Notes: generated by a model from the sequence alone, not told the origin. DNA of 9,076 nt from Rhizobiaceae bacterium (GCA_028865845.1 JAGWJK010000119.1:1-9076), one strand, 5' to 3'; counted from the stretch's first letter, positions 1 to 7,638 are shown. Numbers and translations are program-made.

Positions 1-2223
1 CGTGGCGTGATCTATTGGAGCCTCGTGCTGTCGATCTGGGCCGGCATCGCCGTGGCGGGCCTCGTGGTCTATTACGGCTCGCGCATGCCGAATGCCAGCA
101 CATGGGCAATCCCGGACCGGCCGCCGAACGTCAAGATCGCCGATCTCGACGGCAGCATCATTGCCAACCGCGGCGCGACCGGCGGCGAGGCATTGGCCCT
201 GAGCGACATGTCGCCCTACATTCCCGAGGCGATCATCGCCATCGAGGACCGCCGCTTCTATTCGCATTTTGGGTTCGACCCGATCGGCCTCGGCCGCGCC
301 GTGGTGACCAACGTGCTCACCGGCCATGCGGTCCAGGGCGGCTCGACGCTGACGCAACAGCTCGCCAAGAACCTCTTCCTGTCGCCGGAGCGCACGCTTG
401 AGCGCAAGGTGCAGGAAGTGCTGCTCGCCATCTGGCTGGAGCACAAGTACACCAAGGACCAGATCCTGGCGATGTACCTCAACCGCGTCTATTTCGGCGC
501 CAACGCCTACGGCGTTGAGGCGGCGTCACAGCGCTATTTCAACAAGTCGGCCCGCGACGTCAGCCTCGGCGAGGCGGCCATGCTGGCCGGCCTCGTGAAG
601 GCACCATCGAAGCTTTCGCCTGCCCGCGACCCGGCCGCAGCCGAGGCCCGTGCCCAGCTCGTGCTGCAGGCCATGCGCGACCAGGGCTTTGTCACCGACG
701 ACCAGATCAAGACGGCGATGTCGCAACCGCCGACACGGGCGAAGGGTTATTGGAGCGGCGCTCAGAACTACGTCGCCGACATGGTGATGGACCAACTTCC
801 AGGTCTGATCGGCGGCGACGTGAAGGAAGACCTGACCGTCGACACGACCCTGGACATGTCGCTGGAGGCCAAGGCCGAACAGGCGCTGAACGACGTGCTG
901 AATAAAGACGGGCGAAAGCTCAGCGCGTCGCAGGCGTCGCTCGTCTCCGTCGATGCGACGGGCGCCATCCGCGCGCTGGTCGGCGGCCGCGACTACGCGC
1001 AGAGCCAGTTCGACCGCGCCGTAAAGGCCAAGCGCCAGCCGGGCTCGGCCTTCAAGGCTTTCGTCTATACCGCAGCCATGGAGATGGGCCTGACGCCGAA
1101 CTCCATCCGCAACGACGCGCCGGTGAAGATCGGCAATTGGGCGCCGGAAAACTACGAGCAGAAATATAACGGCCCGGTCACGCTTGCAAACGCACTGGCA
1201 CATTCCCTGAATACGATCGCCGCCCAGCTCGCCAACGAGGTGGGTCCGGATCAGGTGATCAAGGTCGCGCATCGGCTCGGCATCGAATCCGACCTCCAGG
1301 CCAATGCCTCGATTGCGCTGGGCACCTCGGAAGTGTCGCTACTCGAACTGACCTCGGCCTACGGCACCTTCATGAACGGCGGCTACAAGGTCACCCCGCA
1401 TGTCATCACCAAGGTGACGACGGCATCCGGCAAGGTGCTCTATCAGGCGAATTTCGACAACCCGCCACGCGTGCTCAACCCCGATGTCGTCACCAACATG
1501 AATTCGATGATGGCGGGCGTCATCGGCTTCGGCACGGGCAAGGCGGCGAAGATTCCTGGCTGGCAGGCAGCCGGCAAGACCGGAACCACGCAATCCTTCC
1601 GCGACGCGCTGTTTGTCGGCTTCACCAGCCACCTGACGACCGGTGTCTGGTTCGGCAACGACGACGGCAAGTCGATGAAGAAGGTAACCGGCGGCGGATT
1701 GCCGGCGATCGCCTGGAAGGAATTCATGGTTGCGGCCCATAAGGGCCTGACGCCGACACCGATCTTCGGCGGCGGCCAGGTCATCGACAACGGCGTGCCC
1801 GTGGCCCAGTCGGGCGCAGGTGCCGTCGGAGTGGCGAGCGCCGAACCGCAGACGACGATCGGCTCGATCATATCGGGCGCGCTCGGCGGCAACGGCGCAC
1901 AGCCTGTCAACGCTCAGCCGGCACAGCAGCAACAGCAAATTCAGCCGCAGATCCAGCAGCGGCCGGCGCAGCAGATCACCCGGCAGCAACAGATCCAGCA
2001 GCCGCAGCAACAGCCGATCTATCCGCCGGCAAACCAGACCGCCGTCAATGACGACGGCGAGGATCTGCCGCCCGCCGGCCTTGCCGACAACACCAATCCC
2101 TATAGCTCAAACACCTACGGCAACGACGATATCCCGCCCGGCGATATCGGCGATCCCGACCCGTCCCCACGCCCTGTCCGGCGGCACCGTTCCTCGCTTC
2201 TCGACGTGATCCTGGGGCAATAA
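1..2223 (+). CDS. Class A penicillin-binding protein (PBP1A/1B-type transglycosylase-transpeptidase), 5' partial
   Basis: Bifunctional peptidoglycan synthase of the inner membrane: it polymerises lipid II into glycan strands and cross-links stem peptides in the periplasm. Residues are numbered from the GTG at 7. Residues 2-24 form a hydrophobic membrane anchor. The GT51 domain (about 60-235) has the EDRRFYSH motif with catalytic Glu80, GGSTLTQQLAKN (111-122), the ERK-VQEVLLAIWLE stretch (132-145) and YLNRVYFG (157-164). The transpeptidase domain has S347-A-F-K350 (acylated serine), S400-L-N402 and K524-T-G526, so both activities appear intact. A Gln/Pro-rich tail follows. The reading frame is open to the left edge (Arg-Gly precede the GTG), no ribosome binding site can be seen, and rhizobial homologues usually have a basic cytoplasmic N-terminus, so I infer that the true start lies upstream of the window. 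The stop is TAA at 2221-2223. Which PBP paralogue this is cannot be decided from the sequence. Confidence 0.95.
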   Translation, partial: RGVIYWSLVLSIWAGIAVAGLVVYYGSRMPNASTWAIPDRPPNVKIADLDGSIIANRGATGGEALALSDMSPYIPEAIIAIEDRRFYSHFGFDPIGLGRAVVTNVLTGHAVQGGSTLTQQLAKNLFLSPERTLERKVQEVLLAIWLEHKYTKDQILAMYLNRVYFGANAYGVEAASQRYFNKSARDVSLGEAAMLAGLVKAPSKLSPARDPAAAEARAQLVLQAMRDQGFVTDDQIKTAMSQPPTRAKGYWSGAQNYVADMVMDQLPGLIGGDVKEDLTVDTTLDMSLEAKAEQALNDVLNKDGRKLSASQASLVSVDATGAIRALVGGRDYAQSQFDRAVKAKRQPGSAFKAFVYTAAMEMGLTPNSIRNDAPVKIGNWAPENYEQKYNGPVTLANALAHSLNTIAAQLANEVGPDQVIKVAHRLGIESDLQANASIALGTSEVSLLELTSAYGTFMNGGYKVTPHVITKVTTASGKVLYQANFDNPPRVLNPDVVTNMNSMMAGVIGFGTGKAAKIPGWQAAGKTGTTQSFRDALFVGFTSHLTTGVWFGNDDGKSMKKVTGGGLPAIAWKEFMVAAHKGLTPTPIFGGGQVIDNGVPVAQSGAGAVGVASAEPQTTIGSIISGALGGNGAQPVNAQPAQQQQQIQPQIQQRPAQQITRQQQIQQPQQQPIYPPANQTAVNDDGEDLPPAGLADNTNPYSSNTYGNDDIPPGDIGDPDPSPRPVRRHRSSLLDVILGQ
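1921..2013 (+). other. Gln-rich low-complexity segment in the PBP C-terminus
   Basis: Residues 639-669 of the PBP are mostly Gln with Pro, Ile and Arg, encoded by irregular runs of CAG and CAA codons. The segment lies beyond the transpeptidase domain, before an acidic Asp/Pro stretch and a short basic end (RPVRRHR). This is probably a disordered periplasmic tail. CAG/CAA runs are prone to slippage, so its length may vary between strains; that is inference. Confidence 0.7.
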
Positions 2224-2290
2224 AAGGCGAATCTCTTCATTGCCGCTTGCATGGTCAAGGCAAGGCTGATCTGATAAGTGAATCCGTCCT

Positions 2291-2328
2291 TTCCACAGGC
2301 TCGCCGGCCAGCCGGCGCTGCCGTGGAA
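2291..2328. terminator. Large imperfect palindrome after the PBP gene, possible terminator
   Basis: Three nested paired blocks: TTCCAC (2291-2296) with GTGGAA (2323-2328), GGC (2298-2300) with GCC (2320-2322), and CGCCGGC (2302-2308) with GCCGGCG (2311-2317). The only interruptions are a single-base bulge and a small internal loop. It begins 67 nt after the PBP stop and ends about 48 nt before the dnaK promoter. No clean T-run follows on the + strand, so Rho-independent termination is uncertain. It could instead stabilise mRNA ends or be a dispersed palindromic repeat. Confidence 0.45.
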
Positions 2329-2376
2329 TTTGGACGACAAACCATTCGTTTTGCTGGATTCCGGGTGATTTCCTGC

Positions 2377-2406
2377 CTTGCAGTCAGTAAAACCGCTACT
2401 TATATA
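2377..2406 (+). promoter_or_regulatory. Heat-shock (RpoH/sigma32) promoter of dnaK, overlapping a possible sigma70 promoter
   Basis: CTTG at 2377-2380, an 18-nt gap and CTTATAT at 2399-2405 match the alphaproteobacterial RpoH form (CTTG, 17-18 nt, CYTATNT). The same bases also read TTGCAG (2378-2383), 17 nt, TATATA (2401-2406), a passable housekeeping promoter. Initiation would be near 2412-2414, leaving about 105 nt of leader before dnaK. RpoH control of dnaKJ is established in Agrobacterium and other alphaproteobacteria. The start point itself is inferred. Confidence 0.8.
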
Positions 2407-2460
2407 CGCGGCATCACCGCAGTCATGGCTGCGCAATCCTCAAGACCATCCCGTAAGGGG

Positions 2461-2482
2461 CTGTCAATGGAATGCCTGACAG
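2461..2482 (+). promoter_or_regulatory. Small hairpin in the dnaK leader
   Basis: CTGTCA (2461-2466) and TGACAG (2477-2482) form a six-pair stem with a 10-nt loop, 20 nt upstream of the dnaK Shine-Dalgarno. The loop contains a stray ATG (2472) in frame with dnaK but with no good ribosome site of its own. The hairpin does not cover the Shine-Dalgarno, so an RNA-thermometer role is not supported. It may simply affect leader stability. Confidence 0.3.
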
Positions 2483-2502
2483 GGGTTCCGATAGCTTGCT
2501 TC

Positions 2503-2508
2503 AAGGAG
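2503..2508 (+). promoter_or_regulatory. Ribosome binding site of dnaK
   Basis: AAGGAG lies 8 nt before the ATG at 2517. This strong site decides the start in favour of 2517 over the in-frame ATG at 2472, which would add 15 residues absent from the DnaK family N-terminus ([14 protein letters not shown]). Confidence 0.9.
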
Positions 2509-2516
2509 AGAATAAC

Positions 2517-4433
2517 ATGGCAAAAGTAATTGGTATCGACCTTGGAACCACAAATTCCTGCGTCGCCGTCATGGACGGTAAAGACGCTAAAGTGATCGAG
2601 AATGCCGAAGGCGCCCGCACCACCCCCTCTATGGTAGCCTTCACGGACGATGGCGAACGCCTCGTCGGCCAGCCGGCCAAGCGCCAGGCGGTCACCAACC
2701 CCACAAATACCCTCTTCGCTGTCAAGCGCCTCATCGGCCGCCGCTACGAAGATCCGACCGTCGAAAAGGACAAGCACCTCGTTCCTTTCTCGATCGTTCG
2801 GGGCGACAATGGCGACGCCTGGGTCGACGCCAACGGCAAGGGCTACTCGCCCGCACAGATTTCCGCGATGATCCTTCAGAAGATGAAGGAAACCGCTGAG
2901 TCCTACCTCGGTGAAAAGGTCGAAAAGGCCGTCATCACCGTTCCCGCATACTTCAACGACGCGCAGCGCCAGGCAACCAAGGACGCCGGCAGGATCGCTG
3001 GTCTTGAAGTCCTCCGCATCATCAACGAGCCGACGGCTGCAGCGCTTGCTTATGGCCTCGACAAGAAGGATGGCAAGACGATTGCCGTATACGACCTTGG
3101 CGGCGGCACCTTCGATATCTCCATCCTCGAAATCGGCGACGGCGTCTTCGAAGTGAAGTCGACCAACGGCGACACCTTCCTCGGCGGTGAAGACTTCGAC
3201 ATGCGTCTCGTCGAATATCTCGTTGCCGAATTCAAGAAGGACAACGGCATCGACCTCAAGGGCGACAAGCTCGCTCTGCAGCGCCTCAAGGAAGCTGCTG
3301 AAAAGGCCAAGATCGAGCTGTCCTCTTCGCAGCAGACCGAAATCAACTTGCCCTTCATCACGGCAGACGCCACCGGCCCGAAGCACCTGACGCTGAAGCT
3401 GACCCGCGCCAAGCTGGAAAGCCTGGTCGACGATCTCGTCCAGCGCACCATCGCGCCTTGCAAGGCAGCCCTCAAGGATGCCGGCGTCACCGCTGCCGAA
3501 ATCGACGAAGTCGTTCTCGTCGGTGGCATGAGCCGCATGCCGAAGGTACAGGAAGTCGTCAAGCAGCTGTTCGGCAAGGAGCCGCACAAGGGCGTCAACC
3601 CGGATGAAGTCGTCGCACTCGGCGCCGCCATCCAGGCAGGCGTTCTGCAAGGCGACGTCAAGGACGTCCTGCTCCTCGACGTGACCCCGCTGTCGCTCGG
3701 CATCGAAACGCTCGGCGGCGTCTTCACCCGCCTGATCGAGCGCAACACCACGATCCCGACGAAGAAGTCGCAGACCTTCTCGACCGCCGACGACAACCAG
3801 CAGGCTGTCACCATCCGCGTTTCGCAGGGCGAACGCGAAATGGCTGCCGACAACAAGCTGCTCGGCCAGTTCGACCTCGTCGGCCTGCCGCCGGCACCGC
3901 GCGGCGTACCGCAGATCGAAGTCACTTTCGACATCGACGCCAACGGCATCGTGCAGGTTTCGGCCAAGGACAAGGGCACCGGCAAGGAACAGCAGATCCG
4001 CATCCAGGCTTCCGGCGGTCTTTCCGACGCCGACATCGAAAAGATGGTCAAGGATGCCGAGGCTCACGCTGCCGAAGACAAGAAGCGCCGTGAAGGTGTC
4101 GAAGCCAAGAACCAGGCTGAAAGCCTGATCCACTCCAGCGAGAAATCGTTGAAGGATTACGGCGACAAGGTCACCGAAGCCGATCGCAACGCGATCTCTG
4201 CGGCAATCGAAGCGCTGAAGGCGGCAACCGAAGCTTCCGAGCCGGATGCCGAAGACATCAAGGCCAAGACCCAGACGCTGATGGAAGTTTCCATGAAGCT
4301 CGGTCAGGCCATCTATGAAGCCCAGCAGGCGGAAGGGGGCTCCGCTGATGCCTCCGCAGCCGGCAAGGACGACGTCGTCGATGCCGACTACGAGGAAATC
4401 AAGGACGAAGACGACCGCAAGCGGTCTGCATAA
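2517..4433 (+). CDS. dnaK: Molecular chaperone DnaK (Hsp70)
   Basis: Cytoplasmic ATP-dependent chaperone that binds exposed hydrophobic peptides and cycles with DnaJ and GrpE. The 638 aa are full length for the family. The nucleotide-binding domain (1 to about 383) has the phosphate-1 loop IDLGTTNS (7-14), phosphate-2 loop [10 protein letters not shown] (191-200, with T198 at the position of the E. coli autophosphorylated Thr199) and adenosine motif VGGMSRMP (335-342). The hydrophobic linker and start of the substrate-binding domain are [13 protein letters not shown] (383-395), followed by the beta-sandwich and an alpha-helical lid from about 500. The tail is EEIKD plus DEDDRKRSA, a variant of the bacterial EEVKD end. 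The start is set by AAGGAG and the family N-terminus. Heat induction is expected from the RpoH-type promoter upstream. dnaJ follows after 82 nt. The gene uses no TTA, CTA or TCA codons, consistent with high expression; as a result the opposite strand is open across the whole gene. Confidence 0.99.
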   Translation: MAKVIGIDLGTTNSCVAVMDGKDAKVIENAEGARTTPSMVAFTDDGERLVGQPAKRQAVTNPTNTLFAVKRLIGRRYEDPTVEKDKHLVPFSIVRGDNGDAWVDANGKGYSPAQISAMILQKMKETAESYLGEKVEKAVITVPAYFNDAQRQATKDAGRIAGLEVLRIINEPTAAALAYGLDKKDGKTIAVYDLGGGTFDISILEIGDGVFEVKSTNGDTFLGGEDFDMRLVEYLVAEFKKDNGIDLKGDKLALQRLKEAAEKAKIELSSSQQTEINLPFITADATGPKHLTLKLTRAKLESLVDDLVQRTIAPCKAALKDAGVTAAEIDEVVLVGGMSRMPKVQEVVKQLFGKEPHKGVNPDEVVALGAAIQAGVLQGDVKDVLLLDVTPLSLGIETLGGVFTRLIERNTTIPTKKSQTFSTADDNQQAVTIRVSQGEREMAADNKLLGQFDLVGLPPAPRGVPQIEVTFDIDANGIVQVSAKDKGTGKEQQIRIQASGGLSDADIEKMVKDAEAHAAEDKKRREGVEAKNQAESLIHSSEKSLKDYGDKVTEADRNAISAAIEALKAATEASEPDAEDIKAKTQTLMEVSMKLGQAIYEAQQAEGGSADASAAGKDDVVDADYEEIKDEDDRKRSA

Positions 4434-4435
4434 GC

Positions 4436-4455
4436 GCGAACCGAAACGGTTTTGC
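4436..4455 (+). promoter_or_regulatory. Hairpin just after the dnaK stop, weak attenuator-like
   Basis: GCGAACCG (4436-4443) pairs with CGG plus TTTTGC (4447-4455) around an AAA loop, with one bulged T and one G-U pair. The right arm carries four T residues. It begins 2 nt after the dnaK TAA. It is weak for a terminator but could cause partial attenuation between dnaK and dnaJ, a known way of lowering Hsp40 relative to Hsp70. That role is inferred. Confidence 0.35.
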
Positions 4456-4500
4456 GGAAACCAGATCCGGCTGCCTCTTGGCAGCCGGAAATCCATTTCC
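4456..4500 (+). promoter_or_regulatory. Strong dnaK-dnaJ intergenic stem-loop
   Basis: TCCGGCTGCC (4466-4475) and GGCAGCCGGA (4480-4489) form a perfect 10-pair stem with a TCTT loop. GGAAA (4456-4460) and TTTCC (4496-4500) can add an outer helix across an internal loop. No T-run follows, so it is not a classical terminator. It ends exactly where the weak dnaJ ribosome site (AGGG, 4501-4504) begins. An effect on dnaJ translation, RNA processing or stability of the dnaK message is plausible but inferred. Confidence 0.6.
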
Positions 4501-4515
4501 AGGGTCTAATCCTTA

Positions 4516-5655
4516 ATGGCAAAAGCGGACTACTACGAAACTCTCGGTGTCTCCAGGACGGCGGACGAAAAGGAGCTGAAAAGCGCCTTCCGTAAGCTGG
4601 CAATGCAATTTCACCCGGACAAGAATCCGGGCGACAACAGCGCCGAGCGGAAGTTCAAGGAAATCAACGAAGCCTACGAAACCCTCAAGGATCCGCAGAA
4701 GCGTGCGGCCTATGACCGGTATGGCCACGCGGCGTTCGAACATGGCGGCATGGGTGCCGGCGGCGGTTTCGGCGGTGGCGGCGGCGGTTTCTCCGATATC
4801 TTCGAAGACATTGTTGGCGAGATGATGGGCGGCGGGCGTGCCCGTTCGCGCTCCACCGGCGGTCGCGAGCGCGGCGCCGATCTACGCTACAACATGGAAA
4901 TTACGCTGGAAGAGGCTTTCTCCGGCAAAACGGCACAGATTCGCGTGCCGACCTCCATTACCTGCGATGTCTGCTCCGGCTCCGGCGCGAAGCCCGGAAC
5001 GCAGCCGAAGACCTGCGGCACCTGCCAGGGTTCCGGCCGCGTGCGAGCCGCTCAGGGCTTCTTCTCCGTGGAACGCACCTGTCCGACCTGCCACGGGCGT
5101 GGCCAGATCATTCCCGATCCCTGCACCAAATGCCATGGCAACGGCCGTGTGACCGAGGAGCGTTCGCTCTCCGTCAACATTCCCTCGGGCATCGAGGACG
5201 GTACGCGCATCCGCCTGCAGGGCGAAGGCGAGGCCGGCGTCCGCGGTGGTCCGGCGGGCGATCTCTATATCTTCCTGTCGGTGAAGCCGCATGAGTTCTT
5301 CCAGCGCGATGGCGCCGATCTCTATTGCGCCGTGCCGATCTCGATGACGACGGCAGCGCTCGGCGGCACCTTCGACGTTGCAACGCTCGACGGCACCAAA
5401 TCGCGCGTCACCGTTCCCGAAGGCACGCAGGTCGGCAAGCAGTTCCGCCTGAAGGCCAAGGGCATGCCTGTCCTGCGCTCCAGCCAGGTCGGCGATCTCT
5501 ATATCCAGATCCAGATAGAGACCCCGCAGAAGCTCACCAAGCGCCAGCGCGAGCTGCTGCAGGAATTCGAGCAGATCTCGTCCAAGGACAACAATCCGGA
5601 ATCGACCGGCTTCTTTGCCCGGATGAAAGATTTCTTCGACACGTTCAGCGACTGA
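4516..5655 (+). CDS. dnaJ: Chaperone protein DnaJ (Hsp40, class A)
   Basis: Co-chaperone that delivers unfolded clients to DnaK and stimulates its ATPase. The 379 aa are the normal length. The J domain (1 to about 70) has the essential HPD at 33-35. A Gly/Phe-rich linker runs about 77-105. The zinc-binding region carries all four CxxCxGxG repeats intact, at 150-157, 167-174, 189-196 and 203-210, so both zinc centres should form. The C-terminal substrate-binding domains run to about 340, followed by a dimerisation tail. The ATG at 4516 gives the family N-terminus ([16 protein letters not shown]). Its ribosome site is only AGGG, 11 nt upstream, directly after a strong hairpin, so dnaJ may be translated less efficiently than dnaK. 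No separate promoter is apparent in the 82-nt gap, so co-transcription with dnaK from the RpoH-type promoter is likely. Confidence 0.99.
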   Translation: MAKADYYETLGVSRTADEKELKSAFRKLAMQFHPDKNPGDNSAERKFKEINEAYETLKDPQKRAAYDRYGHAAFEHGGMGAGGGFGGGGGGFSDIFEDIVGEMMGGGRARSRSTGGRERGADLRYNMEITLEEAFSGKTAQIRVPTSITCDVCSGSGAKPGTQPKTCGTCQGSGRVRAAQGFFSVERTCPTCHGRGQIIPDPCTKCHGNGRVTEERSLSVNIPSGIEDGTRIRLQGEGEAGVRGGPAGDLYIFLSVKPHEFFQRDGADLYCAVPISMTTAALGGTFDVATLDGTKSRVTVPEGTQVGKQFRLKAKGMPVLRSSQVGDLYIQIQIETPQKLTKRQRELLQEFEQISSKDNNPESTGFFARMKDFFDTFSD

Positions 5656-5672
5656 TCGCGAATCACGCGATC
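5654..5672 (+). repeat. Inverted repeat overlapping the dnaJ stop
   Basis: GATCGCG (5654-5660) and CGCGATC (5666-5672) form a perfect seven-pair stem with an AATCA loop. The left arm includes the last two bases of the dnaJ TGA. It is the first of three consecutive hairpins after the operon and has no T-run of its own. Confidence 0.6.
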
Positions 5673-5678
5673 CTCGCG

Positions 5679-5704
5679 GGACCGGCCGGTGATTCGGCCG
5701 GTCC
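5679..5704. terminator. GC-rich hairpin after dnaJ, probable operon end structure
   Basis: GGACCGGCC (5679-5687) and GGCCGGTCC (5696-5704) form a perfect nine-pair, very GC-rich stem with an eight-base loop. GGG and a run of seven A follow, not T, so it is not a textbook intrinsic terminator on the + strand. It may protect the 3' end of the dnaKJ message or work with the neighbouring hairpins. Confidence 0.5.
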
Positions 5705-5713
5705 GGGAAAAAA

Positions 5714-5745
5714 ATGCGGCGCGAATCAATGGCCGCATATTTGCT
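5714..5745 (+). terminator. Third hairpin after dnaJ, weak terminator-like
   Basis: ATGCGGC (5714-5720) pairs with GCCGCAT (5732-5738) around an 11-nt loop, then ATTTGC follows. The short T-rich end makes this the best candidate of the three for + strand termination, though still weak. The 98 nt from here to the NUDIX gene contain no promoter that I can call with confidence. Confidence 0.4.
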
Positions 5746-5842
5746 GCAAACCCCTAGCGTTTTCGCCGCCCGTCACAAAAGCATTGCTTAGGCAGGCGAT
5801 TGATCGCACGGAATAATCCCCAAAGGCATGGAAGGTGCGGCA

Positions 5843-6379
5843 ATGAGCGTGGCTGGAAACAACAAGATCCTGAGCGCACTCGCCGACCTCTATCCCGATG
5901 CCAAAGTCACGGTCGCGATTCAGCCGCTCTCGACCGTCGACTACGAGGCACAGAAATATAAGCATTTCTCCCGGCGCGCTTTGGGCGGCGCCATCGGCAT
6001 CATCCGCAACAGCAGCGGCCGGATCGTTCTGGTGGAGAGAAGCGGCATGCATGCCGGCTGGGCGCTTCCCGGCGGCACCGTTGAGGAAGGCGAGGACTTC
6101 GAGATCGCGTTCCGGCGGGAAATCACCGAGGAAACCGGGATATTCCTCGAAAAGACCAGGCTTGTCGAAATCGAACAAAAGACCTTCACATCTCCGCAGG
6201 GAGAGGGTTTCGACTTCATCCTTGCCGTTTTCACCGCGCGCATGCAGGAAGACGAACTGCCTGGAGAGACCGAGGATGCGATTGCCGAAGGACTGAATGT
6301 CGCTCTTTTCGATCCCGCCGCCGTGCCTTCGCAGATGATTCTCGGCGATCGTGAGAAGATTGCGCGGCACGCCGTCTGA
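5843..6379 (+). CDS. NUDIX hydrolase, substrate unknown
   Basis: Member of the NUDIX superfamily, which hydrolyses nucleoside diphosphates linked to another moiety (for example oxidised dNTPs, ADP-ribose or nucleotide sugars) using divalent metal. The 178 aa contain an exact NUDIX box from Gly78 to Ile100: G, five residues, E84, seven residues, R92-E93-I-T-E96-E97-T-G99-I100. The metal-binding glutamates are all present. The preceding strand RALGGAIGIIRNSSGRIVLVERS and the WALPGG lead-in are typical of the fold. I chose the ATG at 5843 because GGAAGGTG (5830-5837) sits 7 nt upstream; the in-frame ATG at 5828 has no properly spaced site. The N-terminal 45 residues are not diagnostic. Sequence alone does not identify the substrate. 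It lies alone between the post-dnaJ hairpins and recF, so context gives little help; nucleotide-pool cleansing is possible but speculative. Confidence 0.88.
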   Translation: MSVAGNNKILSALADLYPDAKVTVAIQPLSTVDYEAQKYKHFSRRALGGAIGIIRNSSGRIVLVERSGMHAGWALPGGTVEEGEDFEIAFRREITEETGIFLEKTRLVEIEQKTFTSPQGEGFDFILAVFTARMQEDELPGETEDAIAEGLNVALFDPAAVPSQMILGDREKIARHAV

Positions 6380-6427
6380 AGCATGGGCTTTTGATGGGCT
6401 GCAATGGCAAGAGCCTTGCACTTGGCC

Positions 6428-6444
6428 GGGGTTCGACATACCCC
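6428..6444 (+). repeat. Small inverted repeat in the NUDIX-recF gap
   Basis: GGGGT (6428-6432) and ACCCC (6440-6444) form a five-pair hairpin in the 95-nt space before recF. No T-run follows. A clear promoter is not visible in this gap. The recF ribosome site is probably AGGA (6458-6461), rather far (13 nt) from the ATG. Confidence 0.3.
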
Positions 6445-6474
6445 TCGGGCTACCAATAGGAAATTCAATACCGG

Positions 6475-7608
6475 ATGCCGCACAAGGTTTTCATCTCGCG
6501 CCTGAAGCTTGCCGATTTCCGCAATTATGCGGCGGCGGCTCTGACGCTCGATGAGCGCCATGTGGTGCTGACCGGCGACAACGGCGCCGGCAAGACCAAC
6601 CTGATGGAGGCGGTTTCCTTCCTGTCGCCCGGCCGCGGGCTGCGGCGCGCGGCCTATGCGGATGTCACTCGCGTGGGTGCGGCGGGCGGATTTTCGATCT
6701 TTTCCGAACTCGAGGGCATGGAAGGCGACGTCGAAATCGGCACAGGCATCGATGCCGGCGACGAATCAGTGGCGCGGCGGCTGCGAATCAACGGCACGAC
6801 CGCCAAGACGGTCGACGAATTGACCGATCATCTGCGCGTTCTCTGGCTGACCCCGGCGATGGACGGGCTCTTTACCGGTGGTTCTTCCGATCGCCGGCGC
6901 TTTCTCGACCGGCTGGTGCTGTCGCTCGATCCGGCCCATGGCCGCCGCGCCAGCGATTTCGAACGCGCTATGCGCAGCCGCAACAAGCTGCTCGCAGAAG
7001 GGCGCTTCGATCCTTCCTGGCTTGGCGGCATAGAGGAGCAAATGGCAAGCCTCGGCATCGCCATGGCTCTTGCCCGGCAGGAAATGCTGGGGCTGCTGTC
7101 GCGGTTGATCGACGAAACGCGTGAGACGACCCCTTTTCCATCCGCCGCGCTCGAACTCTCCGGCTTTCTCGACGGTCAGTTCGACCGACCGGCCGTGGAC
7201 CTCGAGGACGCCTATGCCGATCAGTTGCGCGAAGGCCGCTATCGCGATGCAGCCGCCGGACGCACGCTGGAAGGGCCGCACCGCGCCGATCTGCTGGTGC
7301 GCCACCGCGAGAAGCACATGGAAGCGGAACGCTGCTCGACCGGCGAGCAGAAGGCTCTCCTCGTCGGCCTCGTGCTTGCGCACGCCCGCCTCGTTGCCAA
7401 TCTCACTGGTCATGCACCCATCCTGTTGCTCGACGAAATCGCTGCCCATCTCGATGAGGGACGGCGCGCGGCCCTTTTCGACATCATCGATGGCCTCGGC
7501 GGCCAGGCCTTCATGACCGGCACCGACCAGGCGATGTTTTCCGCTCTCGGCGAGCGCGCGCAATTCTTCACCGTCGCGCATGGCGGCGTTGCGAAATCGC
7601 CTGCGTGA
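6475..7608 (+). CDS. recF: DNA replication and repair protein RecF
   Basis: SMC-like ATPase that, with RecO and RecR, loads RecA onto SSB-coated single-stranded gaps and supports fork recovery and SOS induction. The 377 aa are full length. The N-terminus ISRLKLADFRNY (7-18) is the family opening. Walker A is GDNGAGKTN (34-42, K40). The signature motif is CSTGEQKALLVGLVLAHA (287-304). Walker B and the following D-loop are PILLLDEIAAHLD (315-327, with D320 and E321). Other conserved stretches include RRRFLDRLVLSLDPAH (140-155) and EGPHRADLLV (266-275). The ATG at 6475 gives the expected N-terminus although its ribosome site is weak. In many bacteria recF lies in dnaA-dnaN-recF-gyrB; here it is followed after 30 nt by moeB and preceded by the NUDIX gene, with no replication genes in view. 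Confidence 0.97.
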   Translation: MPHKVFISRLKLADFRNYAAAALTLDERHVVLTGDNGAGKTNLMEAVSFLSPGRGLRRAAYADVTRVGAAGGFSIFSELEGMEGDVEIGTGIDAGDESVARRLRINGTTAKTVDELTDHLRVLWLTPAMDGLFTGGSSDRRRFLDRLVLSLDPAHGRRASDFERAMRSRNKLLAEGRFDPSWLGGIEEQMASLGIAMALARQEMLGLLSRLIDETRETTPFPSAALELSGFLDGQFDRPAVDLEDAYADQLREGRYRDAAAGRTLEGPHRADLLVRHREKHMEAERCSTGEQKALLVGLVLAHARLVANLTGHAPILLLDEIAAHLDEGRRAALFDIIDGLGGQAFMTGTDQAMFSALGERAQFFTVAHGGVAKSPA

Positions 7609-7638
7609 TTCGTCAAAAGACATGATAGTCTGCCGGTC

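Noticed and set aside
526..1272. 248-residue minus-strand ORF inside the PBP gene
   Set aside because: It is fully antisense to well-supported transpeptidase coding sequence and its Arg/His/Leu-rich composition is typical of a GC-rich shadow frame.
2472..2516. Upstream in-frame ATG as the dnaK start
   Set aside because: It has no spaced Shine-Dalgarno and would add 15 residues not found on DnaK; the ATG at 2517 has AAGGAG 8 nt before it.
2407..2516. ROSE-type RNA thermometer in the dnaK leader
   Set aside because: The only clear hairpin (2461-2482) leaves the Shine-Dalgarno free, and ROSE elements are known from small heat-shock genes rather than dnaK.
2400..4496. 698-residue minus-strand ORF as a real gene
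   Set aside because: It mirrors dnaK codon by codon, has no ribosome site or recognisable motif, and is explained by the lack of TTA, CTA and TCA codons in dnaK.
5828..5842. ATG at 5828 as the NUDIX start
   Set aside because: AAAGG is only one base away from it, whereas the ATG at 5843 has GGAAGG at proper spacing.
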